NCBI GenBank assembly: GCA_037953745.1
Contig: JBAKBP010000187.1
Coordinates: 295,274-359,273, forward strand
Reading direction: 5' to 3'
Length of the DNA stretch: 64,000 nucleotides
DNA from: Lithodes maja
Lineage: Eukaryota > Arthropoda > Malacostraca > Decapoda > Lithodidae
Made by a program: the position numbers and the translations under genes. This document shows positions 55,173-64,000 of this stretch, piece by piece. Each line of letters starts with the position of its first letter. The first letter of the stretch is position 1. Under the pieces are notes generated by a model, which was not told the DNA's origin, ran no database searches, and was given only the letters and a program-made list of their open reading frames with translations.

Positions 55173-55435
55173 CCTATACAGTATATATAATTACATTTAA
55201 GATCACATTGAATCTTAACCATTGGAATATTTATCTATAAGGTCAGCGAAACACTATTTTGTAGCATTTTGAATATGGTGTAATTCAAATTTAAAATTTA
55301 AATAAGAAAGAAATAGTGACCATAATCTGTGACCTTCAACATTCACCTTGACCTTTGAATAACAAAACACAAAATTTGGACAATCGTTGCATTGATCAAC
55401 CAAATGTGCCAGCAAAATTTGGTGACGATACGTAA

Positions 55436-55643
55436 CCCGTTCAGTACAGTTCTGTCGGTTTCATTTCATACTGGATATTAGGACGATTTGATTTAGTTTA
55501 TGAAGGGCCTCCATAAAATTAGCAGGCTTTCAACTATCCTAATTAAAAAAAATTACTACCGGATACCACAGATCCTTCATAAGCTCCACAAAATCGTCTC
55601 CTTATAGCTAGACTACAATAAAAATGACGTCACCGGTAAAGGG
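55436..55643. mobile_element. TTAA-type MITE, copy 3 (degenerate)
   Basis: The left end CCCGTTCAGTACAG and the right end GACGTCACCGGTAAAGGG are followed by TTAA (55644-55647). Inner arms resemble the copies at 42.3-42.8 kb, with the AAAATCGTC motif on the right. Confidence 0.65.
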
Positions 55644-55762
55644 TTAAACAGTTTAGGAAGAGTTTAAAGACAATTATTAACACTTCTTTTGTTCTTTGAC
55701 CTTGACCGTTAACCTTAAGTATTATATATATATACGGTATATATATATATATATATATATAT

Positions 55763-56835
55763 ATGATTGAAATATATGTCGGTGGGTGGGTGTGGATGTC
55801 GGTGGGCGGGTGTGGATATCGGTGGGTGGGTGTGGATATCGGTGGGCGGGTGTGGATGTCGGTGGGCGGGTGTGGATGTCGGTGGGTGGGTGTGGATGCC
55901 GGTGTGGGTGGGTGTGGATGCCGGTGGGTGGGTGGGTGTGGATGTCGGTGGGTGGGTGGGTGTGGATGTCGGTGTGTGGGTGTGGATGTCGGTGGGTGGG
56001 TGTGGATGTCGGTGTGTGGGTGCGGGTGTCGGTGTGTGGGTGTGGATGTCGGTGGGTGGGTGTGGATGTCGGTGGGTTGGTGTGGATGTCGGTGGGTTGG
56101 TGTGGGTGTGGATGTCGGTGGGTGGGTGTGGATGTCGGTGGGTGGGTGTGGATGTCGGTGGGTGGGTGCGGATGTCAGTGTGTGGGTGCGGATGTCGGTG
56201 GGTGGGTGTGGATGTCGGTGGGTGGGTCGATGTCGGTGGGTGGGTGGATGTCGGTGGGTGGGTGGATGTGGATGTCGGTGGGTGGGTGGGTGTGGATGTC
56301 GGTGGGTGGGTGGGTGTGGATGTCGGTGGGTGGGTGGGTGTGGATGTCGGTGGGTGGGTGGGTGTGGATGTCGGTGGGTGGGTGGGTGTGGATGTCGGTG
56401 GGTGGGTGTGGATGTCGGTGGGCGGGTGCGGATGTCGGTGGGCGGGTGCGGATGTCGGTGGGCGGGTGCGGATGTCGGTGGGTGGGTGTGGATGTCGGTG
56501 GGTGGGTGTGGATGTCGGTGGGTGGGTGGGTGTGGATGTCGGTGGGTGGGTGGGTGTGGATGTCGGTGGGTGGGTGTGAATGTCGGTGGGCGGGTGTGGA
56601 TGTCGGTGGGCGGGTGTGGATGTCGGTGGGCGGGTGTGGATGTCGGTGGGCGGGTGTGGATGTCGGTGGGCGGGTGTGGATGTCGGTGGGCGGGTGTGGA
56701 TGTCGGTGGGCGGGTGCGGATGTCGGTGGGCAGGTGTGGATGTCGGTGGGAGGGTGTGGATGTCGGTGGGAGGGTGTGGATGATGGTGGGTGGGTGTGGA
56801 TGCCAGTGGATTGATGTGGATGAGCTTAGGTGGGT
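55763..56835 (+). repeat. G-rich minisatellite, ~18-22 bp unit (GGTGGGTGGGTGTGGATGTC)
   Basis: There are more than 50 imperfect copies with strong G/C strand asymmetry: G and T on plus, C and A on minus. Most units contain three to four G-runs. The basic 18-bp period keeps frames open in several registers on both strands, which explains the long apparent proteins; they have no domain or start context. Confidence 0.92.
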
Positions 56836-57830
56836 ACGGATGGGTATGAATGTGACAAATACAAAATCACAAAAAAACATAGAAAGGAAAATGAGTCCAA
56901 TGCCAGAAGAAAATAAAACATTTAACGCCAGAAATAAACTCCAAAACAACAACCTACCTTGCGGAAGTTAGGGAGGCAGCCAACTCGGAAGTCCAGTCAG
57001 CACAGGGCAATCTCACCGCCGCCATCACCACCTACGAAGAACGGAAGAGTCAAGCCTTAGTCCAGAACGGTCACTTCACTAGTTCTCTGCTACAGTCACG
57101 CACACGTACATGGAGAACACACGTAACCTAGTATCCGGATGACACACACGCAAGCTAGTATCCAGGTGAGGTTGCAAGCCATTAAACGCACACGCAAACA
57201 AATAAAGCACACACATTCTAAGAGACACACGAGGCACGGCCCGGGGAACCATGCGAGTGTGAGAGGAGGAGAGACAGGAGGCTGGGAGGGTGGAGCTTCC
57301 GGTCTGCCAACCATTCACGGGAGACGCAATGAAATACAGACACATTAGTCTTCACGTGAATTAATATTTTCCATCAGTTAAATATAAAACTAATATTACT
57401 CTTGTTTTTACTCTCATACGTGGGTACTAAATATGGAACAACGTAGAGGTTATGGTACAAATGACTACGGTAGGTAAGAGGTGACTATCATACGTTCAGT
57501 TGGTACCCGTGCTTGCCCGATCATGCGCTCATCAACAACCCCACCTTATGTTGCTACTTCATCTAATCTGGGACCGATTTAAATGGATACCGGGCATATA
57601 AACTAAACCTACGAACGCTAATTATCGTCTATAGCAAACTTTATACTCATTGAGGTTTTAAAAGAACGATTTCCCAAGGCTAAAAGGGTTAGTATTTAAA
57701 CTGGCCATTCAATAGAGAGAATACCAAAAGTGAGATGAGACATACGGCTTATGCAGACGGGACAAGGAATAGTATAATCATATATACAAGAACATTTAAG
57801 TAAAATACGCTACGGGTATATACATTAACA
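56836..57830. other. No gene recognised
   Basis: At 56950-57110 there is less biased, moderately GC-rich sequence (CACCGCCGCCATCACCACC) that could be a host exon or promoter fragment, but I see no supporting splice or protein motif. Confidence 0.4.
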
Positions 57831-57900
57831 CAGGGGTGTCAAACTCATATGCTCTGGCGGGCCACATTTGACACGGTACAATATTGTAGGGCCGCATTAA

Positions 57901-58104
57901 CCTCTTCTGTACAGGCGATGTCTTTTATATTTTATTGTAGCTATGTTTAGAGGATTTTGTGCAGTTTAAGAAGGATCTGTGGTAGTAGAACGGAATAAGT
58001 GAGATAGTTCGAAGCCATCAATTGCTGGAGGCCCTTTTGAAACTGAATAAAATCGCCAAATAGTAGCAAAATTAGTTAAACAGACGTTGCCGGTACAGAA
58101 GGGG
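57901..58104. mobile_element. TTAA-type MITE, copy 4, nested in the hAT element
   Basis: A 204-bp element flanked by TTAA at 57897-57900 and 58105-58108. Its ends are CCTCTTCTGTACAGGCGATG and CGTTGCCGGTACAGAAGGGG. It is the same family as the MITEs at 42.6 and 55.4 kb, and it lies about 70 bp inside the left hAT end. Confidence 0.85.
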
Positions 58105-58718
58105 TTAATGTACCAGGCCAAATATAATATACCGGTAATGCCTCCACCCGTCCTAATATATATTAAAATAAATGCTTCATATTATCCAGATTTAACAATT
58201 TCAGAAAACATTCAAAACACATAAAAATATACTATTTACATAGCCTATGCATTTACGGCAACTGTGCCACCTGTCACACTAATTTACGAAGAGCCCTCAC
58301 TGACCATGGATTGACAACACTGGTTTGCCCTTTTCCCAAGACTTATCAGGCGTAATTTGTTAATACAGGAGATAGACCAGTGACCTCTCTCTCTCTCTCT
58401 CTCTTCCTTTATTCCATTTACTTCTCATTATCAACTATTTTAATACAGTGACGACCGCCAGGTGATTTTGTTCAAATTAGGAAGGACCTCAGAGAGAGTA
58501 CAAAGGAGTACAAAGGAAATCAAGCAACAACATATCTAGTTACCCTTCTAGGTTGCTTGTCCTCCAAAACACTGAGGATCAAGTGTCCAAACAGTGGTTT
58601 AGAGTGGGTAAGGAAACATTGGAAAGGGAATTACTGCCCTGGAACTAATGTCCGTGGCAGGATTAGGAAGTTAGTAGGGGACAGATGGGTTAGTAACTGA
58701 GGGGGGGATAAAATAAAG

Positions 58719-60617
58719 TTATTCATTTACAAACGCAGTCAGTCGCGGGTTTGATGTGAGATATTTGTCTAGGCGGAGTTTAAATGAATCAACGGTGATG
58801 CAGTCTATAACGTTTCGGGGAAGCCCATTCCACAAGTTGACAACTCGATTGAAGAAGAAATTCTTAGATTCGTGTGAGTTAAAAGATTTACCAATAATTT
58901 TGCAACCGTTTCCCCGCGTGTAATTAGATTGGTCGATAGTGAAGTACTTACTACAGTTCATATTGTCGATGCCTTTGATGATTTTGAACACTTGAATTAA
59001 GTTACCTCTTAATCTGCGCTGGGTTAAAGGAAATAGATTTAATTCTCTAAGACGCTCTTCGTATGGTTTGTTCTTTAGGCTAGGTATCATTTTGGTAACT
59101 CTACGTTTAACTCGTTCTAGCTTGTTTATATCTTTTTGGTAATAAGGGCACCAGGATTGAACGCAGTATTCCAGAAGAGGGCGGACTAAGGAATTGTAAA
59201 GGGTTAGGATAACGTCTTTGGATTTATGCTCAAATGACCTGCCAATAAAGCCAATTATTTTGTTTGCCTTCTTAACAACTTCTGAACATTGTTGACTCGG
59301 TTTTAGGTTACTCGATATTGTTACTCCCAGATCGGTTTCTCTGTTTACATTCTTAAGCTGAGTGCCATTCATCGAATAGTTTGCTTTCTCATTTAGGTAT
59401 CAGATATGTAGTACTTTACATTTATCCGCATTGAAACTCATTTGCCAAATTTGGGCCCAGCATGACAATTTATCTAGATTGTGTTGCATATCGTCAACTT
59501 GTTCTTTTGAGAGTACGCTATTTGCAATTTTTGTATCGTCAGCAAATTTTGAGATTGTGCAGGTGAGACCCTCATCTATGTCGTTGATGTAAATTAGAAA
59601 GAGAATTGGTCCTAGTACCGATCCCTGGGGTACCCCGCTACTTACATTGGTCCATTTAGATGCCTTACCGTTTATGACTACTCTTTGCTTTCTGTCGCTG
59701 AGCCAATTTTCTATCCATTTCAACACACCGTCTTGTATTCCATGCGCTTTTAGTTTTAGCAGTAAACGTTTGTGGGGAACTTTGTCAAAGGCCTTTTGAA
59801 AATCAAGGTATATAATATCTACAGCTTTACTCTCATCGTAGAGGTTGAGGATATCGTGGAAGAAGTCTAAGAGGTTTGTTAAACAGGAACGTTTTTTACG
59901 AAAGCCGTGTTGAGTATCTTTAAGTATGTTATTTTCCTCTAAGTGATTTACGAGTCTGTCTCGTATGACCGTTTCTAGCATTTTACATACAACTGAGGTT
60001 AAGCTAATTGGACGATAGTTACTGGGTAGGGATTTGCTGCCTTTTTTGAATATCGGTGTTACGTTGGCTAGCTTCCACTGATCAGGCATAGTTCCAGACT
60101 GCAAGGATTTATTGAATAGTAATGTCAGTGGTTTGGAGAGCTCATCCTTAGCTTCCTTTAGAACTCTAGGCGAGATTGTATCAGGTCCAGGCGTTTTATT
60201 TACCTTGAGTTTATCTAAACAATTCAATACTTCTCTCTCTGTAACGGTGATATTGCTTAAAACATCTGAATTATCAATCTGAATCGGCGATGGTGTAGGG
60301 ATATCACTGAGGTCTTCTGTTGTAAAAACTGATGCAAAAAAGGTATTCAGGGCATTACTCATTTGTACTTCGTCTTTGGTGTATTCTCCATTTTCATCGA
60401 CTAACGGTCCAACAGTTGAAGTAACTACTTTTTTCTTTCTGATATAACTATAGAATTCTTTCGGGTTTGTTTTACTTTGATTCGCAATATGTAACTCTAA
60501 GGTCTTTTTACTTTGCTTAATTAACTTTTTGGCTTTGCGTCGTAGCTCTACAAATTTCACCCGTTCTTCGTCATTTTGTGAAGATTTTAATCTATCATTA
60601 GCAATTTTTTTTATCAA
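58719..60617 (-). pseudogene. CR1-like LINE reverse transcriptase, one in-frame stop
   Basis: The frame runs from 60617 to the stop at 58719, with a single internal TGA at 59402-59400 between CKVLHI and YLNEKANY. A glycine codon (GGA) would be expected there, so one substitution could explain it. Motifs in order: GPDTISPRVLK, then RPISL, then LDFQKAFDKVPH, then SGVPQGSVLGPILF, then active site KFADDTK (59547-59536), then FNADKCKVLHI. After the stop come DLGVTIS, LYNSLVRP.LEYC and RLRGNLIQVFKI. These are typical of CR1/L2-type reverse transcriptases. A frameshift near 60610 separates it from the endonuclease frame. Confidence 0.9.
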
Positions 60618-61362
60618 GCAGGCAGTTTGAAATATCTTTATTCCACCATTTGGGCTTATTATTATGGCCTGGACGCCGTATTTTCGATGGTATGCAGTCT
60701 TGCACTGTTTTTAGGTAAGTGGTTTCGAATAACTTCCAAGATGTATTTATGTCGTTATTGTTAATTAAAAAGCTCCAGTCAGTTTCTTTAAACATAGCTC
60801 TAAGTTTATGGAAGTTTGCTTTCTTGAAATTAGGGACTTTTTCGATGCTACTATTTGGTTCGTTACTAGTAAAATTTAAAGTGAAAGTTATCGTACGATG
60901 GTCGCTGTTACTGAATTCATCACCAACATTCAAATTCTCTATTAATTCTTCTTTTGTTGCAAGTACAATGTCAAGAACGTTATTACCACGGGTTGGCGTT
61001 CGAACAAATTGATAAAGCGAACTCTCTTGCAAGTTCGTATACAAGTCATGTCCGGAGTGTGAAGTAAGGGTATCGCCCCACTTAGTCACAGGTAAATTAA
61101 AGTCGCCAAAAATTACGGTATCTTGTGAGTTACTTACATCTGCAATTTGTTCGTAAATTTCTCGGTCAGTTTGCACTGATTGAGCTGGAGGTCTGTATAT
61201 TAATGCAAGTATTATTTTTGTACCTTTATTATTCTTTATTAGCACAAGAGATGCGTCGACGTTCACAATTTGAGGTTTTGACAAGAGGGTAGGGTTAAGA
61301 CTTTCTTTGATATAAAGTAAAACGCCACCTCCATTTCGATTTATTCGGCTTTTCTCAAACAT
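60598..61362 (-). pseudogene. CR1-like LINE endonuclease fragment
   Basis: The minus-strand frame encodes the middle and C-terminal part of an APE-type endonuclease. It shows GGGVLLYIK, then LIYRPP, then VIFGDFNLP, then FSNSDHRTITF, then a linker ending PKWWNKDI. The N-terminal catalytic part is missing (5' truncation). The frame shifts by one relative to the reverse transcriptase near 60610, where the two frames overlap by 20 bases. Confidence 0.88.
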
Positions 61363-61389
61363 TACATAACCGGGAAGTGAATACTCTGC

Positions 61390-61391
<2 letters not shown>

Positions 61392-61480
<89 letters not shown>
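61392..61480 (+). repeat. (GA)n microsatellite
   Basis: Nearly pure (GA) run of about 88 bp at the 5' edge of the CR1-like LINE. Confidence 0.92.
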
Positions 61481-61482
<2 letters not shown>

Positions 61483-61530
61483 GGCAGACCAGACCAGACA
61501 GACAGAGAGGGAGAAAGAGACAGACAGACA

Positions 61531-61585
<55 letters not shown>

Positions 61586-61724
61586 TATACAATTCAGAAG
61601 TATGAGTAAACTACTATATTGCTTATTGTTTGGATGGGTTTTCGACATTCTATAAAGTCAATGTTTGAATTAAGATTCTATTAGACTTGTATTATTATTT
61701 TTTTCTCCACTCTTCTCCTCCTAC

Positions 61725-61782
<58 letters not shown>
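61531..61782 (+). repeat. (GT)n and (CT)n microsatellites
   Basis: (GT)n at about 61531-61569, followed by a short (GA) run and then (CT)n at about 61732-61782. No genes. Confidence 0.9.
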
Positions 61783-61785
<3 letters not shown>

Positions 61786-62258
61786 GGGTCCTTCATAATT
61801 TGAATAAAATCACCTGGCTGTCGTCACTGTATTAAAATAATTGATAGAGAAATAAATGGAATAAAGGAAGAGGAGAGAGAGAAAGAGAGAGTTAGTTAGT
61901 TAGTTGTGTTTTATCTCCGTAAGCCTTGGGCCTCATACTGACCATGATTGCAAGAACCGTCTCACTGGCCCCGAATTGAGCATATCATAAACCCGTTGAC
62001 GATTTTCTTCAGCTTAAGAAGAATGTCTAAGGGTGAAAGAATATTTAATCTCCTTTAAGCTTCTTACTCTCACGAATACTTCCTAGAATTAGAACTTAAG
62101 TTAATATAGTACCAACAGATAATATATTTAAGAAATAATAATTATATCTAGTATAAAAATACAATATTTTACACTACTTGGCCAAACTGGTTTTCGGGCC
62201 GCATGCTAGAGGGAGGGGGGCCGCATGCGGCCCGCGGGCCGCATGTTTGACACCCCTG

Positions 62259-62518
62259 CATTAACATATACATAGCCTAGACTTACCTAAATTAATTATA
62301 CCGAACGCGAGATTATAAACGTAAAATAGCAATACGCTACACTACGTATAAATACAATTACATGTATTGGCTCAAGTGAAAGATGAAGAAAGCGAAAATA
62401 TATAGAAAATGTGGAGGAAAACGTTATTGACACTGCGACAAGGCATGCAAGCATTTACACATAGTACAGTTACGTCTTTTTAATTTTATCCCAGCTATAT
62501 TTAGACAAATGCATGTAG

Positions 62519-62569
<51 letters not shown>

Positions 62570-62582
62570 CACACTGTATATA

Positions 62583-62636
<54 letters not shown>

Positions 62637-62737
62637 CAATCTATCTAAACAGGATGTATACCATTAAACCTAACCTAACCTAATCTAACTAATAAAATAT
62701 ATAAGATTTAAAACTGTGCGCGAGTTTAGCTGAGTTA
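62259..62737. repeat. (TA)n tracts and a short (CCTAA)n run
   Basis: (TA)n at about 62521-62568 and 62586-62634. About three CCTAA units occur at 62662-62678, the arthropod telomere-type motif, too few to be more than a curiosity. No gene. Confidence 0.8.
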
Positions 62738-63201
62738 TGCTGGGGTCACACATTCACGTATATGCTCCCGTATGCTCCCGTACGAAGGTTTATTGGTAGT
62801 TGGCAACCGAATACGTAAAACGTAATGGCTTAGTACGCAAAACTTCAATGAAATTGTGTCTAGTCGTGGGGGTTGGTACGCATGGCGGGTGTAGCCACGC
62901 TGGTCTTGTAGGTGGTTGGTGCGGCCGAGGTTGCCCGGTATCCTTTGGATTGCGAATCGGATACGGGGCTCGTGCTCACGTATGTAAAAAGTTGGGAATG
63001 CATACGTTTTACCTGTCTACCTGCTACGTATTACGGGTGCAGCCACGTAAAACGTAGCAGCTAGGCAGGTAAAACGTAAGTTTCGTCCGCCAATCGTACA
63101 ATGTTCACGTAAAACGTGAAAGTGAAAGTAAGTCCGGCCGCATCTGGCAACACCGCCACACTACGTGTTGGCGGGAAGACGCGGCACCGCTGTACGAGGG
63201 G

Positions 63202-63209
63202 GTATATAA
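63202..63209 (+). promoter_or_regulatory. TATA box upstream of the MADF-like gene
   Basis: TATATAAG within GGGGGTATATAAGCAGCAGC lies about 175 bp before the ATG at 63379, in a GC-rich leader. It is a conventional core-promoter arrangement. Confidence 0.65.
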
Positions 63210-63378
63210 GCAGCAGCGGGGGACACTCCCGTCATACCTCTCACCAACCGGAGCAGCAAACAACAACCCTGCCACCTGCCTGACACCCTCTTCACCCTGC
63301 CCCCCTGCCCTGCTTGCCACCCTTTGCACCCTGCCCTACCCTGCTTGTCACCCTCTGCACCCTGCCCTGCCTTGTACC

Positions 63379-64000
63379 ATGCAGAAGAAAGGAGTGAAGA
63401 AGGTCAGGAAGGCTTCCCCTGCCACCTCGACGTCTGAAGACACTTCACCTGTTGCCCCCTCTCAGCCCGGCCCCTCCAACTCTGACCCTTCTCAGCCTGA
63501 CCCCTCGACGCCTGAAGGTGAAATTGTTCTCGACCTCGGCCCCGATAGTGGAGAGCTCGAGGTTGAAATTGATGATGAGAGTGACGAGGAAGAAGAGGAG
63601 GAAGAAGTAGAACCTGCACTTCCCAACAGCCCTGATCCACCAAAGAAACGCCGCAGGAAGAAGACCAACGTGATACTGACGGAGGAGACGGAGAGGATGC
63701 TGGCTGAGTGGATTGAGCTGAATGCGCCTTTCATTATTGACAAGGGGACCCCCGGCACAAGAATAAGGAACATATAGATTCTGTATGGTCGGAGAAGGCT
63801 TCGAGCATGGACCCACCAATGACCGCCTTCGAGTTGAAGACCTGGTGGGGATCTCTTCGCTCCAGGTTCGGCCGGCTCAGCAAGTTGAAGAGTGGTGATG
63901 GGGCCAAACGACTGACTGAGAGGGAGAGGTGGATCCTCAGCATATTCCACTTCATGAAGCCACACATCGTCCGTCAGAAGAAGCCCCGGTCACTTGGTAT
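63379..64000 (+). pseudogene. MADF-like DNA-binding protein gene, frameshifted, runs off the window
   Basis: The ATG at 63379 opens a frame of 132 codons: a Ser/Pro/Thr-rich N-terminus, an acidic run of Asp/Glu near residues 65-78, a basic KKRRRKK patch near 92-98, and the start of a MADF-like domain (TEETERMLAEWIELNAPFII). The frame then stops at 63775-63777. Shifting by one base at the C-run of GGGACCCCCGGC (63745-63756) continues the domain to the window end: HIDSVWSEKA, then W...LRSRFG, then ERERWIL. The pattern of an N-terminal acidic helix, W in the middle and W...LR..F is that of MADF. The one-base difference lies in a homopolymer, so it could be a real mutation or a sequencing error. 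It may bind the transposon ends. Confidence 0.65.

Larger units (their letters stand above)
58495..61385 (-). mobile_element. CR1-like LINE, 5'-truncated
   Basis: On the minus strand the element runs from the endonuclease domain near 61362, through reverse transcriptase, to a 3' UTR ending in tandem CCTTTGTACT-type repeats at about 58495-58515. The 5' end is lost at a (GA)n tract (61392 onward). The 3' portion closely matches the 272-bp insertion in LINE A copy 4. Confidence 0.88.
58382..61890. repeat. Inverted repeat pair flanking the CR1-like LINE
   Basis: The segment 58382-58495 (ATTTTAATACAGTGACGACCG...) matches the reverse complement of 61783-61890 (...GTCGTCACTGTATTAAAATA) over about 105 bp with some mismatches. 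The inner part (GTCCTTC.TAATTTGAA.AAAATC) resembles the inner arms of the TTAA-type MITE family. The pair may be the two halves of one MITE-like palindrome that the LINE entered. Confidence 0.75.
57831..62258. mobile_element. Non-autonomous hAT-type transposon (4.4 kb) with nested insertions
   Basis: The ends are CAGGGGTGTCAAAC at 57831 and its exact inverse GTTTGACACCCCTG ending at 62258, with GC-rich subterminal sequence (GCGGGCC / GGGCCGCATGCGGCCC). A perfect 8-bp duplication, CATTAACA, flanks it (57823-57830 and 62259-62266). No hAT transposase is present. The interior holds a TTAA-type MITE (57901-58104), an inverted pair (58382-58495 versus 61783-61890), a minus-strand CR1-like LINE, and long (GA)n, (GT)n and (CT)n tracts. 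The original element was therefore much shorter and has been expanded by later insertions. Confidence 0.92.
62738..64000 (+). mobile_element. Probable PIF/Harbinger-type transposon, 5' part
   Basis: A GC-rich end, TGCTGGGGTCACACATTCAC, with CGTATATGC following, begins after a possible 3-bp TTA target. Over the next 400 bp a motif ACGTAAAACGT recurs (62813-62823, 63045-63055, 63109-63119, plus partial and inverted forms). A TATA promoter and a MADF-like protein gene follow. PIF/Harbinger elements usually carry a transposase and a second Myb/SANT- or MADF-type DNA-binding protein. The transposase and the other end would lie beyond the window, so this call is inference. Confidence 0.5.

Noticed and set aside
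55763..56971. Long open frames (up to about 440 codons) on both strands
   Set aside because: They exist because the minisatellite unit is near a multiple of three and lacks stops. There is no domain, start context or composition expected of a protein.
56950..57350. Host exon or promoter
   Set aside because: Less repetitive and more GC-rich than its surroundings, but no splice sites, domain or convincing frame could be supported.
62655..62685. Interstitial telomere
   Set aside because: Only about three CCTAA units; too short to distinguish from chance in AT-rich sequence.

Overview
This window is eukaryotic repeat-dominated DNA, most likely from an arthropod and probably a decapod crustacean. 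The basis is LINE, LTR, P-element-like and MADF protein families, LINE-tail fragments of a kind I associate with decapods, abundant (TA)n, (GA)n, (CT)n and (TG)n, and a short (TTAGG)-type tract. I recognise no convincing host protein-coding gene; nearly everything annotated is a transposable element, a satellite or a microsatellite. The species call is inference.

Layout. 1-21404: a tandem array of about 6 kb units. Each unit carries a plus-strand non-LTR retrotransposon (LINE A: 2A-like peptide, PHD-like finger, endonuclease, reverse transcriptase) and a spacer of about 2.1 kb filled with antisense fragments of a second LINE (LINE B). Every unit shows the same 13-bp flanking repeat at the LINE A ends. 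Copy 2 has a full open frame, copy 1 is cut by the window edge but open, copy 3 is frameshifted, and copy 4 is chimeric and carries a 272-bp insertion of a CR1-like LINE tail. 21405-23070: LINE 3' fragments and simple repeats. 21990-26600: a decayed THAP/P-element-type transposase with a downstream cluster of hairpin motifs, whose intron-like interval holds two (TA)n-flanked palindromes made of inverted tRNA-like sequences. 26600-32750: no gene seen, but an 18-bp minisatellite whose frames stay open, and (GA)n.

32755-40921: a very young LTR retrotransposon (1846-bp LTRs with four differences, 4-bp TSD). Its long open frame keeps gag and protease but has a shortened, rearranged pol. 42278-42835: two TTAA-type MITEs. 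44506-50129: an apparently intact Ty3/gypsy element on the minus strand (223-bp LTRs with one difference, 5-bp TSD, a 1759-codon gag-pol frame, tRNA-Ser-type primer site, polypurine tract). 50628-51434: an 807-bp hAT-type element with 8-bp TSD. 52250-53830: tRNA-derived SINE sequence, one copy splitting a minisatellite. 54985-55118: a third tRNA-like palindrome. 55763-56835: a G-rich minisatellite. 57831-62258: a 4.4-kb non-autonomous hAT with 8-bp TSD that contains a MITE and a minus-strand CR1-like LINE, nested. 62738-64000: the start of a probable PIF/Harbinger element, with a TATA promoter and a MADF-like protein gene broken by a one-base shift.

The elements interact. The CR1-like LINE at 58.5-61.4 kb belongs to the family that inserted into LINE A copy 4. 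The young LTR element lacks reverse transcriptase and integrase cores, so it must have been mobilised in trans. The hAT and MITE elements have no transposase here and must also depend on enzymes encoded elsewhere.
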